A program made the translations under genes and the position numbers. The notes under the pieces are model-generated. The model worked only from the letters and a program-made list of their open reading frames with translations. It did not search any database and was not told the DNA's origin. Below, one piece after another: positions 1 through 5,890 of a stretch of DNA of 6,395 bases. The DNA is from Burkholderiaceae bacterium (GTDB taxonomy: Bacteria; Pseudomonadota; Gammaproteobacteria; Burkholderiales; Burkholderiaceae_D): assembly GCA_019752915.1 (NCBI GenBank), contig JAIELO010000221.1:1-6395 (forward strand), written 5' to 3'. The stretch's first letter is position 1. Each line of letters opens with the position of its first letter.

Positions 1-30
1 TCGCCACCGCTCCGACCTGTAGTGCTCTGC
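1..30 (-). promoter_or_regulatory. Possible ribosome-binding site of a further pilus gene beyond the left edge
   Basis: This is the 30 bases after the mshA stop, read leftward. There is no terminator-like hairpin followed by a T run. A GGAG motif lies at complement(10..13), and the last base at the edge is an A (minus strand), which could be the first base of an ATG at 8-base spacing. The operon therefore plausibly continues into another msh gene (mshC, mshD or mshO-like in other species). This is inference, because the start codon itself is outside the window. Confidence 0.25.
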
Positions 31-477
31 TTAGCAGTTAGCCGAGGTTGCTGCGAAGGTCACCGTGCCGCTTGAAGGCACATAGGTCAGCGAGCAGCTA
101 GTGTGCCCGCCATCGGGAATCAGAATCCCGTCCGTCGCGAAGCTACCGGCATAATCGCCGGTATTAACTGCTTTCGCCATACCCGCAAAATCCGGATAGC
201 CGTTGCCATTCACGGTCACGTCAGTATCGTAGGTGGCACCAGCGGAAGGCGAACCATTGGCCAACCAGCGGCCGTGATACATATTCGAAGCGCTGACAAT
301 CGCAGCACGTGCCGCATTCATCTTGGCCAGACGGGCATCGGCGCCCAGACCGGCAAATTTAGGCAATGCCGTGGCAGCCAGTACCCCGAGAATGACGATC
401 ACGACGATCAGCTCGATCAGCGTGAAGCCGCCCTGTTGCGCACCGATGCGACTATTGCGTGCTACTTGAATTTGCAT
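31..477 (-). CDS. mshA: MshA-type type IV major prepilin
   Basis: This 148-residue protein is a class IV prepilin and probably the structural subunit of the MSHA pilus fibre. The sequence shows a 17-residue polar leader ending in Gly16-Gly17, then Phe18-Thr-Leu-Ile-Glu22. Cleavage by a prepilin peptidase after Gly17 would give a 131-residue mature protein with Glu at position 5 and an N-methylated Phe. A hydrophobic helix follows (about residues 23-38) and ends at Pro39, as in type IVa/MSHA pilins. The middle holds a Gly-Tyr-Pro motif (residues 93-95), common in MshA proteins. Cys128 and the C-terminal Cys148 can form the disulfide loop that closes pilin heads. A GGAG Shine-Dalgarno sequence lies 6 bases upstream of the ATG. 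It is the last complete gene of the leftward operon, 33 bases after the minor prepilin gene. The family call is firm; calling it the major rather than a minor subunit rests on the motifs and position. Confidence 0.88.
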   Translation of the reverse strand: MQIQVARNSRIGAQQGGFTLIELIVVIVILGVLAATALPKFAGLGADARLAKMNAARAAIVSASNMYHGRWLANGSPSAGATYDTDVTVNGNGYPDFAGMAKAVNTGDYAGSFATDGILIPDGGHTSCSLTYVPSSGTVTFAATSANC

Positions 478-510
478 GTAAATCTCCAGACCTAACTATA
501 AAAGACCACT
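478..510 (-). promoter_or_regulatory. Short gap before mshA with Shine-Dalgarno and a -10-like hexamer
   Basis: The 33 bases between the minor prepilin stop and the mshA ATG carry a GGAG ribosome-binding motif 6 bases from the start. They also hold a TATAGT hexamer at complement(495..500), a five-of-six match to a sigma-70 -10 box. AGACC (plus strand) occurs twice, at 488-492 and 503-507, 15 bases apart. I could not find a credible -35 box 16-18 bases upstream. A separate mshA promoter, which would suit an abundantly made subunit, is therefore possible but weakly supported. Confidence 0.3.
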
Positions 511-1041
511 TTAGCGATGCGCCGCCTGAACTGGCGACGCGATCCGACATTCGGTAACTTCTTTGAGCTCCACGCCAGTCTGACTAACTGACCGAGGCTC
601 GGCATTGGCAATTTTCGAGGGCAAGCGCTGTAATTCTACTCTGAAACATATATTCCCAGCAGCACTATTTAAACTAGTTTCTTGCCCGGCCAGCACATAC
701 ACCAGCATCTGCTCTTCACTCGAGAAATACCATGTCCCGGCCGGCATGCCCTGCGCCTGCGTTGGCGTGAGCACCCCCGCATAATTACTGGGCGGACGCT
801 CCAGCCACAACATGGGGTTGGCGCCGACCAGACTGGCCAGTTGCGCCTCATGCCCCTGAGCCTGCATGGCCATCACCTGCGAGCGCAGGGCGGCGCGCAA
901 ATTGATCTGGATCGCTTGCAGCGACGCCTGCTCACCCGCCTGTTGATAAAGTCCCATGCGCTGCAGGGCCACGCCCAGCAACACCGCGAACACGGCTGCC
1001 ACAATGGCAAACTCGAATAGCGAAAAGCCGCGCTGGCGCAT
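511..1041 (-). CDS. Minor prepilin-like protein of the MSHA system (mshF/mshB position)
   Basis: This 176-residue protein has a very short, basic leader (Met-Arg-Gln-Arg-Gly5), then Phe6-Ser-Leu-Phe-Glu10. That is a prepilin peptidase site with the conserved Glu at mature position 5. A hydrophobic helix spans about residues 11-27 and an amphipathic stretch follows. The C-terminal half has a Gly-Thr-Trp-Tyr-Phe motif (residues 102-106) and two cysteines, Cys132 and Cys165, that could pair. It is probably a minor pilin or pseudopilin that primes or caps the fibre. Its ATG shares one base with the mshG stop (TGATG) and no good Shine-Dalgarno precedes it, so translation is probably coupled to mshG. 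It sits where Vibrio carries mshF and mshB, just before mshA, but I cannot tell which it corresponds to, so no symbol is given. Orthology is uncertain; the prepilin class is clear. Confidence 0.8.
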   Translation of the reverse strand: MRQRGFSLFEFAIVAAVFAVLLGVALQRMGLYQQAGEQASLQAIQINLRAALRSQVMAMQAQGHEAQLASLVGANPMLWLERPPSNYAGVLTPTQAQGMPAGTWYFSSEEQMLVYVLAGQETSLNSAAGNICFRVELQRLPSKIANAEPRSVSQTGVELKEVTECRIASPVQAAHR

Positions 1042-2276
1042 CAGTGAGGTAAGGCCACTTTGCCCAGATCCCAGATCGGCACAAAGATCCCCAGCGCCAG
1101 CACCAGCACCAGCAAACCAAGGAAGGTGATCAGGATAGGTTCCAGCTGTGCCGCCAGGGTCTTGAGCTCGTAATCCACTTCACGCTCGTACATCTGAGCA
1201 ATCTCATCCATCAGTTCGTCCAGCGAACCGGACTCTTCGCCCACGGCGATCATCTGGATCACAATCGGGGTGAACACTTGCGCGGCAGTAGCGGTACGCA
1301 AAATACTGTCGCCGCGCTCCACACTATCACGCATCCGCTCCACCCGCTGGCACAGGAAGGCGTTATCCACCGTTTGCGACACCACCGTCAGTGCCTGCAC
1401 AATCGGCACGCCGCTGCGGCTGGACAGGGAAAAACTGCGCGCAAAGCGCGCCAGTGTGGCTTTCAGGATGATTTTTCCGGCAATCGGGAAAGTCAGTTTG
1501 AAGCGATCCCAGCGGAATCGCCCATTCGGCGTGCGTATCCACGCCCGCACCCCGAACACACTGCCGACGGCCAGCACCAGCAACTGCATCCAATACTCGA
1601 CAGTAAAATGCGAGCTGGCGATCAGCAGGCGCGTCATCAAGGGCAGTTCGGCGTGGAAGCTCTCGAACACTTTCACGAACTGGGGAATTACGAATATATT
1701 CACGATGATGATCGCCATCAGCATGGCGAAAATCACGAACATCGGATAACGGGTGGCACTTTTCACCCGCGCACGCATTTCGCGTTCGAATTCCAGATGG
1801 TCGAACAGGCGTAGAAATACTTCTTCGAGGCGCCCCGTCATCTCGCCCACCCTAACCATCGACAGATAGAATTCGCTAAACACCTTGGGGTGGCGGCGCA
1901 TCGCCTGCGACAGCTCGCGCCCGGCATCGAGCGATTCGCGTAAATCGCGGATTACCGCGCCGAAACTGGGATTGATGGCCGATTCCTGCAAGCCCGCTAG
2001 CCCGCGCATGATCGGCACGCCTGATTTCAGCAAGGTATACAACTGCCGGCTAAACAGTTGCACATCCATCTGGGTCACAGGGCGGGCGAATAAACGGGTC
2101 AGAAACTGGCTACTGGTACGACCACTGGTATCGACGCCACGCGTCAGCGTGATCTGCACCGGCGTGGCACCGGCACTGGCCAGTTGATTGGCCACTGCGC
2201 CGCTATCGGCGCCTTCCATCACGCCTTGCAGCAATTCCCCGCGCGCATTACGCGCCTTGTAGGCAAAATACGGCAC
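1041..2276 (-). CDS. mshG: MSHA biogenesis protein MshG, GspF/PilC-family inner-membrane platform
   Basis: This 411-residue polytopic protein anchors the assembly ATPase and the prepilins in the inner membrane. It has the usual duplicated T2SSF layout: a first repeat at about residues 72-195 (with Phe-Ser-Arg-Gln-Leu near 75-79 and Leu-Lys-Ser-Gly-Val-Pro at 83-88) and a second at about 275-398 (with Ser-Gly-Val-Pro at 288-291 and Gly-Glu-Glu-Ser-Gly-Ser-Leu at 346-352). Hydrophobic membrane segments lie near 178-200, 229-247 and 381-401, the standard three-segment topology. Length is normal for the family. The start is GTG, one base after the mshE stop. It is chosen because a GAGGA Shine-Dalgarno sits 5 bases upstream inside mshE, and because the N-terminus (Met-Pro-Tyr-Phe-Ala-Tyr-Lys-Ala) matches the usual start of GspF/PilC-type proteins. 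It would work directly with MshE. Confidence 0.93.
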   Translation of the reverse strand: MPYFAYKARNARGELLQGVMEGADSGAVANQLASAGATPVQITLTRGVDTSGRTSSQFLTRLFARPVTQMDVQLFSRQLYTLLKSGVPIMRGLAGLQESAINPSFGAVIRDLRESLDAGRELSQAMRRHPKVFSEFYLSMVRVGEMTGRLEEVFLRLFDHLEFEREMRARVKSATRYPMFVIFAMLMAIIIVNIFVIPQFVKVFESFHAELPLMTRLLIASSHFTVEYWMQLLVLAVGSVFGVRAWIRTPNGRFRWDRFKLTFPIAGKIILKATLARFARSFSLSSRSGVPIVQALTVVSQTVDNAFLCQRVERMRDSVERGDSILRTATAAQVFTPIVIQMIAVGEESGSLDELMDEIAQMYEREVDYELKTLAAQLEPILITFLGLLVLVLALGIFVPIWDLGKVALPH

Positions 2277-2277
2277 C

Positions 2278-3984
2278 TCAATCCTCGCTCTGGTTGCTGA
2301 CGCGCATCGCTTCGGCGACCGTCGTCTTACCCTGAATCACCAGTGCCACCGCATGCCGGCGCAGCGTTTCGCCTCCCATCTGGGCGGCCGCCTTGTTCAG
2401 GAAATAAGCCGGATCAGGATTGTTGGCCGCATCGGCCACTTCGCGCGTCATTTCCAGCAATTCGTAGACCCCGGTACGGCCACGATAGCCCATGCCGTTG
2501 CAGTGCGAGCAGCCTTTGCCGTGGAAATAGCGCGCCATATCCACTTTGTCATTGAGCTCCATGCGCAGCCATTCGCGTTCCGGCGCCGTCAATTCATACG
2601 GCGTGGTGCAGCTTTCGCAGATCACCCGCACCAGTCGCTGGGCCAGCACGGCCTGCAGCGAACTGCCCACCATATAGCGTGGCACACCCATATCCATCAG
2701 GCGCAGCGGCGTACTGGCCGCATCGTTGGTGTGCAGGGTCGAAAGCACCAGGTGACCGGTCATCGCCGCGCGCAAGCCGATCTGGGCGGTTTCCTGATCG
2801 CGCATCTCGCCCACCAGCACAATATCGGGATCCTGACGCAGTGCCGAGCGCAGCACGCGGGCAAAACTCAGCTCGATCTTTTCGTTCACCTGCACCTGAT
2901 TAATCCCCGGCAAGCGGTACTCGACCGGGTCTTCGACCGTGATCAGCTTCTTTTCCACCGAATTCAGTTCCGACAAAGCGCAATACAGGGTGGTGGTTTT
3001 GCCGCTACCGGTCGGCCCCGTCACCAGTACCAGCCCGTTAGGGCGCTGCACGATGGCGCGGAATTTCTCCAGCATGGCACGCGGCATGCCGATGCCATCC
3101 AGACGCATAGAGGTATTGCCTTGACTCAACAATCGCATCACTACCGATTCGCCATACTGGGTCGGCATGGTGGAAATACGCACGTCGATGCGCTGGTTTT
3201 TCACCCGCACCGCAAAACGACCGTCCTGCGGCAAGCGTTTTTCCGAAATATCCAGATCGGACATCAGTTTCAGACGCAGTGCCAGTGCCGGTGCAATCCG
3301 GATATCGGCTTCTGTCTGCAGGTGCAACATGCCGTCGATGCGGAAACGGATCTGCAGGCGTGCTTCCTGTGGTTCGATGTGAATATCCGAGGCGCGCACT
3401 TGCGCGGCATCATCGAACACCGATTGCAGCAGTTTAACAATCGGCGCCTCTTCCAGATTCGAGTTGGCGGCAGCCAGTGCCCCGAAGTCCACCGAGGCGT
3501 CACCCAGATCCTGCTCCAGCTCGCGGGCCAGATCGGAAATATCGTCGGTACGGCGGTAGATCCGGTCGATCACCCCCAGCACTTCGGTTTCATTGACCAC
3601 TGCCAGCTCGATCGACTGCTTGACGATGCGGCTAATCTCATCGAAGGCAAACAGGTCGGTCGGGTCGGACATGCCGACCAGCAGCGAGCCACGGCGGTCT
3701 TCCAGCACCAGCGCGCGGAAGCGGCGTGCCTGGGTCTCCGGCAACAGGCGGACAATCTCGGGATTGACGTTGAAAAATTTCAGGTTCAGGTAAGGAATAC
3801 TCAGCTGACGCGCCAGCGCACCGGCGATCTGCTCTTCGGTAACGTAACCGTTTTCGATAAACACCCGGCCCAGTTTGCGGCCACTGCGCTTCTGTTCGGC
3901 CAGCGCTGCCGACAGCTGTTCTTCCGTGAGCAGCTTCTGCTGCACCAGTATTTCACCCAGACGCACTTTCTCTGGTCTTGTCAT
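2278..3984 (-). CDS. mshE: MSHA pilus assembly ATPase MshE with c-di-GMP-binding MshEN domain
   Basis: This 568-residue GspE/PilB-family hexameric ATPase is the cytoplasmic motor for pilus extension. The N-terminus shows the MshEN arrangement: two 24-residue motifs, residues 8-31 (starts Arg-Leu-Gly) and 37-60 (starts Lys-Leu-Gly), with a 5-residue spacer. In characterised MshE proteins this pair binds cyclic di-GMP. The ATPase core follows: Walker A Gly-Pro-Thr-Gly-Ser-Gly-Lys-Thr (323-330), Asp box with Glu-Asp-Pro-Val-Glu (351-355), Walker B ending in Gly392-Glu393, and His box with Thr-Gly-His (409-411) and Leu-His-Thr (417-419). A C4 zinc-binding motif is intact (Cys456, Cys459, Cys492, Cys495). 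Everything needed for activity is present. The start is supported by a GAGGA Shine-Dalgarno 6 bases upstream. It is the first gene of the leftward operon, 1 base from mshG. No PilT-type retraction ATPase is in the window. Confidence 0.96.
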   Translation of the reverse strand: MTRPEKVRLGEILVQQKLLTEEQLSAALAEQKRSGRKLGRVFIENGYVTEEQIAGALARQLSIPYLNLKFFNVNPEIVRLLPETQARRFRALVLEDRRGSLLVGMSDPTDLFAFDEISRIVKQSIELAVVNETEVLGVIDRIYRRTDDISDLARELEQDLGDASVDFGALAAANSNLEEAPIVKLLQSVFDDAAQVRASDIHIEPQEARLQIRFRIDGMLHLQTEADIRIAPALALRLKLMSDLDISEKRLPQDGRFAVRVKNQRIDVRISTMPTQYGESVVMRLLSQGNTSMRLDGIGMPRAMLEKFRAIVQRPNGLVLVTGPTGSGKTTTLYCALSELNSVEKKLITVEDPVEYRLPGINQVQVNEKIELSFARVLRSALRQDPDIVLVGEMRDQETAQIGLRAAMTGHLVLSTLHTNDAASTPLRLMDMGVPRYMVGSSLQAVLAQRLVRVICESCTTPYELTAPEREWLRMELNDKVDMARYFHGKGCSHCNGMGYRGRTGVYELLEMTREVADAANNPDPAYFLNKAAAQMGGETLRRHAVALVIQGKTTVAEAMRVSNQSED

Positions 3985-3990
3985 GCCTGA

Positions 3991-3995
3991 TCCTC
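3991..3995 (-). promoter_or_regulatory. Shine-Dalgarno of mshE
   Basis: GAGGA lies 6 bases before the ATG of mshE. It fixes the start codon and marks the beginning of the leftward operon's coding region. Confidence 0.75.
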
Positions 3996-4025
3996 ACTCT
4001 CTGCTCAGTACTTCAACGTGCGGCA

Positions 4026-4040
4026 ATTCTAAGGCAGAAT
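4026..4040 (-). promoter_or_regulatory. Candidate -10 box and small inverted repeat upstream of mshE
   Basis: TAGAAT at complement(4026..4031) matches the sigma-70 -10 consensus at five of six positions and lies about 40 bases upstream of the mshE start. It overlaps a 5-base inverted repeat, ATTCT at 4026-4030 and AGAAT at 4036-4040, with 5 bases between. No good -35 box was found 16-18 bases upstream, so the promoter would be weak or activator-dependent. This is a proposal from sequence inspection only. Confidence 0.35.
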
Positions 4041-4083
4041 CAGGTGCTTGAGCGGCGAATCCTGCACACCAACGCCAAGTTGT

Positions 4084-4104
4084 CGCATTCTTCTTCCGAA
4101 TGCG
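4084..4104. repeat. Inverted repeat in the divergent promoter region (possible operator)
   Basis: CGCATTC at 4084-4090 is followed after 7 bases by its perfect complement GAATGCG at 4098-4104. The element sits between the two divergent gene sets, downstream of the candidate promoter side for neither coding region. It could be a binding site for a dimeric regulator or a hairpin in the leader of the rightward transcript. The upstream in-frame ATG at 4100 lies inside its right arm, one reason not to choose that ATG as the ABC gene start. It is followed by TACAGT (4106-4111), a weak four-of-six -10 match. Confidence 0.4.
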
Positions 4105-4127
4105 CTACAGTGACGATCATTTCATCG

Positions 4128-4162
4128 CCCGCCCCTGCCCTCGCACCCGCACCCAACTGCCC
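4128..4162 (-). other. Putative G-quadruplex-forming tract (minus strand) abutting the ABC start codon
   Basis: On the plus strand, runs of three or more C lie at 4128-4130, 4132-4135, 4138-4140, 4146-4148, 4152-4154 and 4160-4162, separated by 1, 2, 5, 3 and 5 bases. The minus strand thus has six G-runs of three or more with short loops. This more than meets the usual quadruplex pattern of four runs with loops of 1-7 bases; the C-rich strand could form an i-motif. The tract ends directly at the ATG at 4163. It is on the template strand for the rightward operon. Folding has not been shown. Confidence 0.55.
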
Positions 4163-4879
4163 ATGACTGTTCCCGCACTGCGCTTCCAGCACGTCAGCCA
4201 CCGCTATGGCAGCACCCCGGTATTGCAGCAACTGGATCTGGAAGTGCGGGACGGTGAATGCCTGGCACTGGTGGGACTGAATGGCGCCGGCAAAACCAGC
4301 CTGATTAAATGCCTGCTCGATTTCATCCCGGCCGACAGCGGTCAGATCGAGATCTTTGGCCAGCCGCACCACCTGCCCGCCAGCCGCCAGCCACTGGGCT
4401 TTTTGCCGGAAAGCTTCATCCCGCCGTACTACCTGACGGGTGCCGAATTCATCCGCTACCTGCTGAGCCTGCAAGGGATCGCTTACGATGCGAACCGGGT
4501 CAGCGCCATGCTGGCCGCGCTGGATCTAGAACCGGCCGCATTGAGCCGGACGGTGCGCCAGTACTCCAAAGGCATGACCCAGAAACTGGGACTGGCCGCC
4601 TGCCTGCTCGGCACCAAGCGCCTGTATGTGCTGGACGAGCCGATGAGCGGGCTCGATCCGCGTGCCCATGCCCTGCTACGCCAGCAACTGGCCCGCTTGC
4701 GGGACAACGGCGCCACCCTGTTCTTGACCTCCCACAATCTGGCCGATGTGGAATTGCTATGCGACCGGCTAGCCATCCTGCATGCCGGACAGATCCGTTT
4801 CGTCGGCACGCCCGAGCAATGTCGCCAGCACTACGGCAGCAATACTCTGGAGCAGGCTTTTCTGGCCTGCATCGCCTAG
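4163..4879 (+). CDS. ABC transporter ATP-binding protein without an adjacent permease
   Basis: This 238-residue protein is a stand-alone ABC nucleotide-binding domain of the CcmA/NatA-like ABC-2 type. It has Walker A Gly-Leu-Asn-Gly-Ala-Gly-Lys-Thr (38-45), a signature region Tyr-Ser-Lys-Gly-Met-Thr-Gln (134-140) in place of LSGGQ as is common in this subgroup, Walker B Leu-Tyr-Val-Leu-Asp-Glu (154-159), the D-loop Ser-Gly-Leu-Asp (162-165) and the switch His191. All catalytic residues are present. The start at 4163 is preferred because the ABC fold begins there (Pro-Ala-Leu-Arg-Phe). An in-frame ATG at 4100 would add 21 Arg/Pro-rich residues unlike the family and falls in an inverted repeat. 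Neither start has a Shine-Dalgarno. It leads the rightward operon, 6 bases before mshM, and no membrane partner is visible. The substrate is unknown. Such a gene is not part of the Vibrio msh cluster; a role in the pilus is only an inference from position. Confidence 0.87.
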   Translation: MTVPALRFQHVSHRYGSTPVLQQLDLEVRDGECLALVGLNGAGKTSLIKCLLDFIPADSGQIEIFGQPHHLPASRQPLGFLPESFIPPYYLTGAEFIRYLLSLQGIAYDANRVSAMLAALDLEPAALSRTVRQYSKGMTQKLGLAACLLGTKRLYVLDEPMSGLDPRAHALLRQQLARLRDNGATLFLTSHNLADVELLCDRLAILHAGQIRFVGTPEQCRQHYGSNTLEQAFLACIA

Positions 4880-4885
4880 TCCGCC

Positions 4886-5827
4886 ATGTATCTCGCCCAT
4901 TTCAAGTTGCGCGAAGCGCCGTTCGGCATCACGCCTAATCCCGCCTTCTTCTACGCCGGCAATACCCGGGGCGACATGCTGCAAGCCTTGCTGTATGCGG
5001 TCGGTCACGGTGAAGGCATCATCAAAGTAACGGGCGAAGTGGGGGCCGGCAAGACCATGCTGTGCCGCATGCTGGAAAGCCAGTTACCGCCGCACATAGA
5101 TGTCATCTATCTGGTCAATCCGAATCTCGACCCCGAACAGGTGCAATACGCGATTGCCGCCGAACTGGGGCTGGAAGGCAACGGTTTGCGGGTCGATCAG
5201 ATCCAGCGCGCCCTGCATGCCGACCTGATCGCCCGGCACAGCCGGGGCCGGCAAGTGCTGCTGCTGGTGGAAGAAGCGCAAGCCATGCCGCTCGAGACGC
5301 TGGAAGCGATCCGTCTGCTGACCAATCTGGAAACGGCGCACCGCAAGCTGTTACAGATCGTGCTCTTCGGCCAGCCGGAACTGGACCAGCATCTGGCCTT
5401 GAACAGCATGCGCCAATTGCGCGAACGCATCACCCACAGTTTCGAGGTACCGGCCCTGCCACCGGCCCTGCTCGCCGAATTTCTCGATTGCCGCCTACAG
5501 GCGGCGGGGCACGACGCTGCGCCGCTGTTCAGTCCGGCGGCCATCCGCCTGATCGCGCGCCATTCGGAAGGCATTGTCCGGCGTATTAATATACTGGCCG
5601 ACAAGGCACTGCTGGCCGCCTATGCCGACGACGCCAGTCTGGTCGGCGCCAGTCATGCCCGTCAGGCGATCCGCGAAGCGGGCTTCCAGCGACGTGCCCG
5701 GCGCAGGCCGGGATGGCGGGCGCTGGCATGGAGCGCCGCGATCGCGCTCATCGTGCTATGCGTCTTATCGGGGCTACTTCTGTCAGCAAATTCAAGAGGC
5801 ATCCTTGCAGCCTCACCGATTTTGTAA
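4886..5827 (+). CDS. mshM: MSHA biogenesis protein MshM, ExeA-like AAA+ ATPase
   Basis: This 313-residue protein is of the MshM/ExeA (GspA) family, ATPases thought to help secretin or pilus assembly at the inner membrane. The N-terminus (Met-Tyr-Leu-Ala-His-Phe, then Pro-Phe-Gly-Ile-Thr-Pro-Asn-Pro at 12-19) is typical of the family. Walker A is Gly-Glu-Val-Gly-Ala-Gly-Lys-Thr (50-57). Walker B reads Leu-Leu-Leu-Val-Glu-Glu-Ala-Gln (125-132), with Glu where ExeA-type proteins usually have Asp. Phe-Gly-Gln-Pro-Glu-Leu (161-166) and Leu-Arg-Glu-Arg-Ile-Thr-His (178-184) are further family motifs. After an Arg-rich stretch (269-274) comes one hydrophobic segment at about 281-301 and a 12-residue tail. 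No peptidoglycan-binding domain follows, unlike long ExeA proteins. The gene starts 6 bases after the ABC gene without a clear Shine-Dalgarno, so the two are probably translationally coupled. It precedes mshL, the reverse of the Vibrio order. Confidence 0.9.
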   Translation: MYLAHFKLREAPFGITPNPAFFYAGNTRGDMLQALLYAVGHGEGIIKVTGEVGAGKTMLCRMLESQLPPHIDVIYLVNPNLDPEQVQYAIAAELGLEGNGLRVDQIQRALHADLIARHSRGRQVLLLVEEAQAMPLETLEAIRLLTNLETAHRKLLQIVLFGQPELDQHLALNSMRQLRERITHSFEVPALPPALLAEFLDCRLQAAGHDAAPLFSPAAIRLIARHSEGIVRRINILADKALLAAYADDASLVGASHARQAIREAGFQRRARRRPGWRALAWSAAIALIVLCVLSGLLLSANSRGILAASPIL

Positions 5828-5839
5828 GATCATGCTGTC

Positions 5840-5860
5840 TATATTGCAAATATACAATAT
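5840..5860. promoter_or_regulatory. AT-rich double inverted repeat upstream of mshL (candidate promoter/operator)
   Basis: Two overlapping perfect inverted repeats share this 21-base AT-rich island: TATATT (5840-5845) with AATATA (5849-5854), 3 bases apart, and ATATTG (5841-5846) with CAATAT (5855-5860), 8 bases apart. TACAAT at 5853-5858 matches the -10 consensus at five of six positions. No well-spaced -35 box was found (TTGTAA at 5822-5827 is 25 bases away). The island contrasts with the GC-rich coding DNA on both sides and may give mshL its own promoter or regulator site. Confidence 0.42.
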
Positions 5861-5870
5861 CGTGCACACC

Positions 5871-5883
5871 TTCCGGGCCGGAA
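5871..5883 (+). promoter_or_regulatory. GC-rich palindrome overlapping the mshL ribosome-binding site
   Basis: TTCCGGGCCGGAA is a perfect 13-base palindrome around a central G. As RNA it could form a 5-base-pair stem with a GGC loop. Its right arm contains the GGA of the likely mshL Shine-Dalgarno (GGAAAG, 5880-5885), which ends 5 bases before the ATG at 5891. The stem could therefore hide the ribosome-binding site. The stem is short, so the effect may be modest. Confidence 0.42.
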
Positions 5884-5890
5884 AGAAACA

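Noticed and set aside
3268..3277. A Neisseria-type DNA uptake sequence (TTCAGACG...)
   Set aside because: Only the first eight bases of the ten-base core match. It is a single copy inside mshE and is explained by codons.
2353..3990. A 545-codon open frame on the plus strand, antisense to mshE
   Set aside because: Its translation is rich in His, Gln and Arg with no recognisable domain, and it covers a complete, motif-perfect mshE. It is the mirror of a GC-rich coding frame, not a gene.
4062..4080. A sigma-54 promoter for mshE (a TTGGC...TGCA pattern on the minus strand)
   Set aside because: The spacing between the GG and GC elements is one base short of the strict requirement, and the flanking bases fit poorly.
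4100..4162. An upstream ATG (4100) as start of the ABC gene
   Set aside because: It would add 21 residues unlike the family, lies inside an inverted repeat and has no Shine-Dalgarno. The ABC fold begins right after the ATG at 4163, though 4163 also lacks a Shine-Dalgarno, so this is a preference and not proof.
4040..4474. A 144-codon open frame on the minus strand across the divergent region and the ABC gene
   Set aside because: It overlaps the Walker A part of the ABC gene, has no ribosome-binding site or known motif, and is explained as a shadow of the ABC frame.
5828..5890. A rho-independent terminator after mshM
   Set aside because: The GC palindrome at 5871-5883 is followed by GA-rich DNA, not a T run, and leads straight into mshL.
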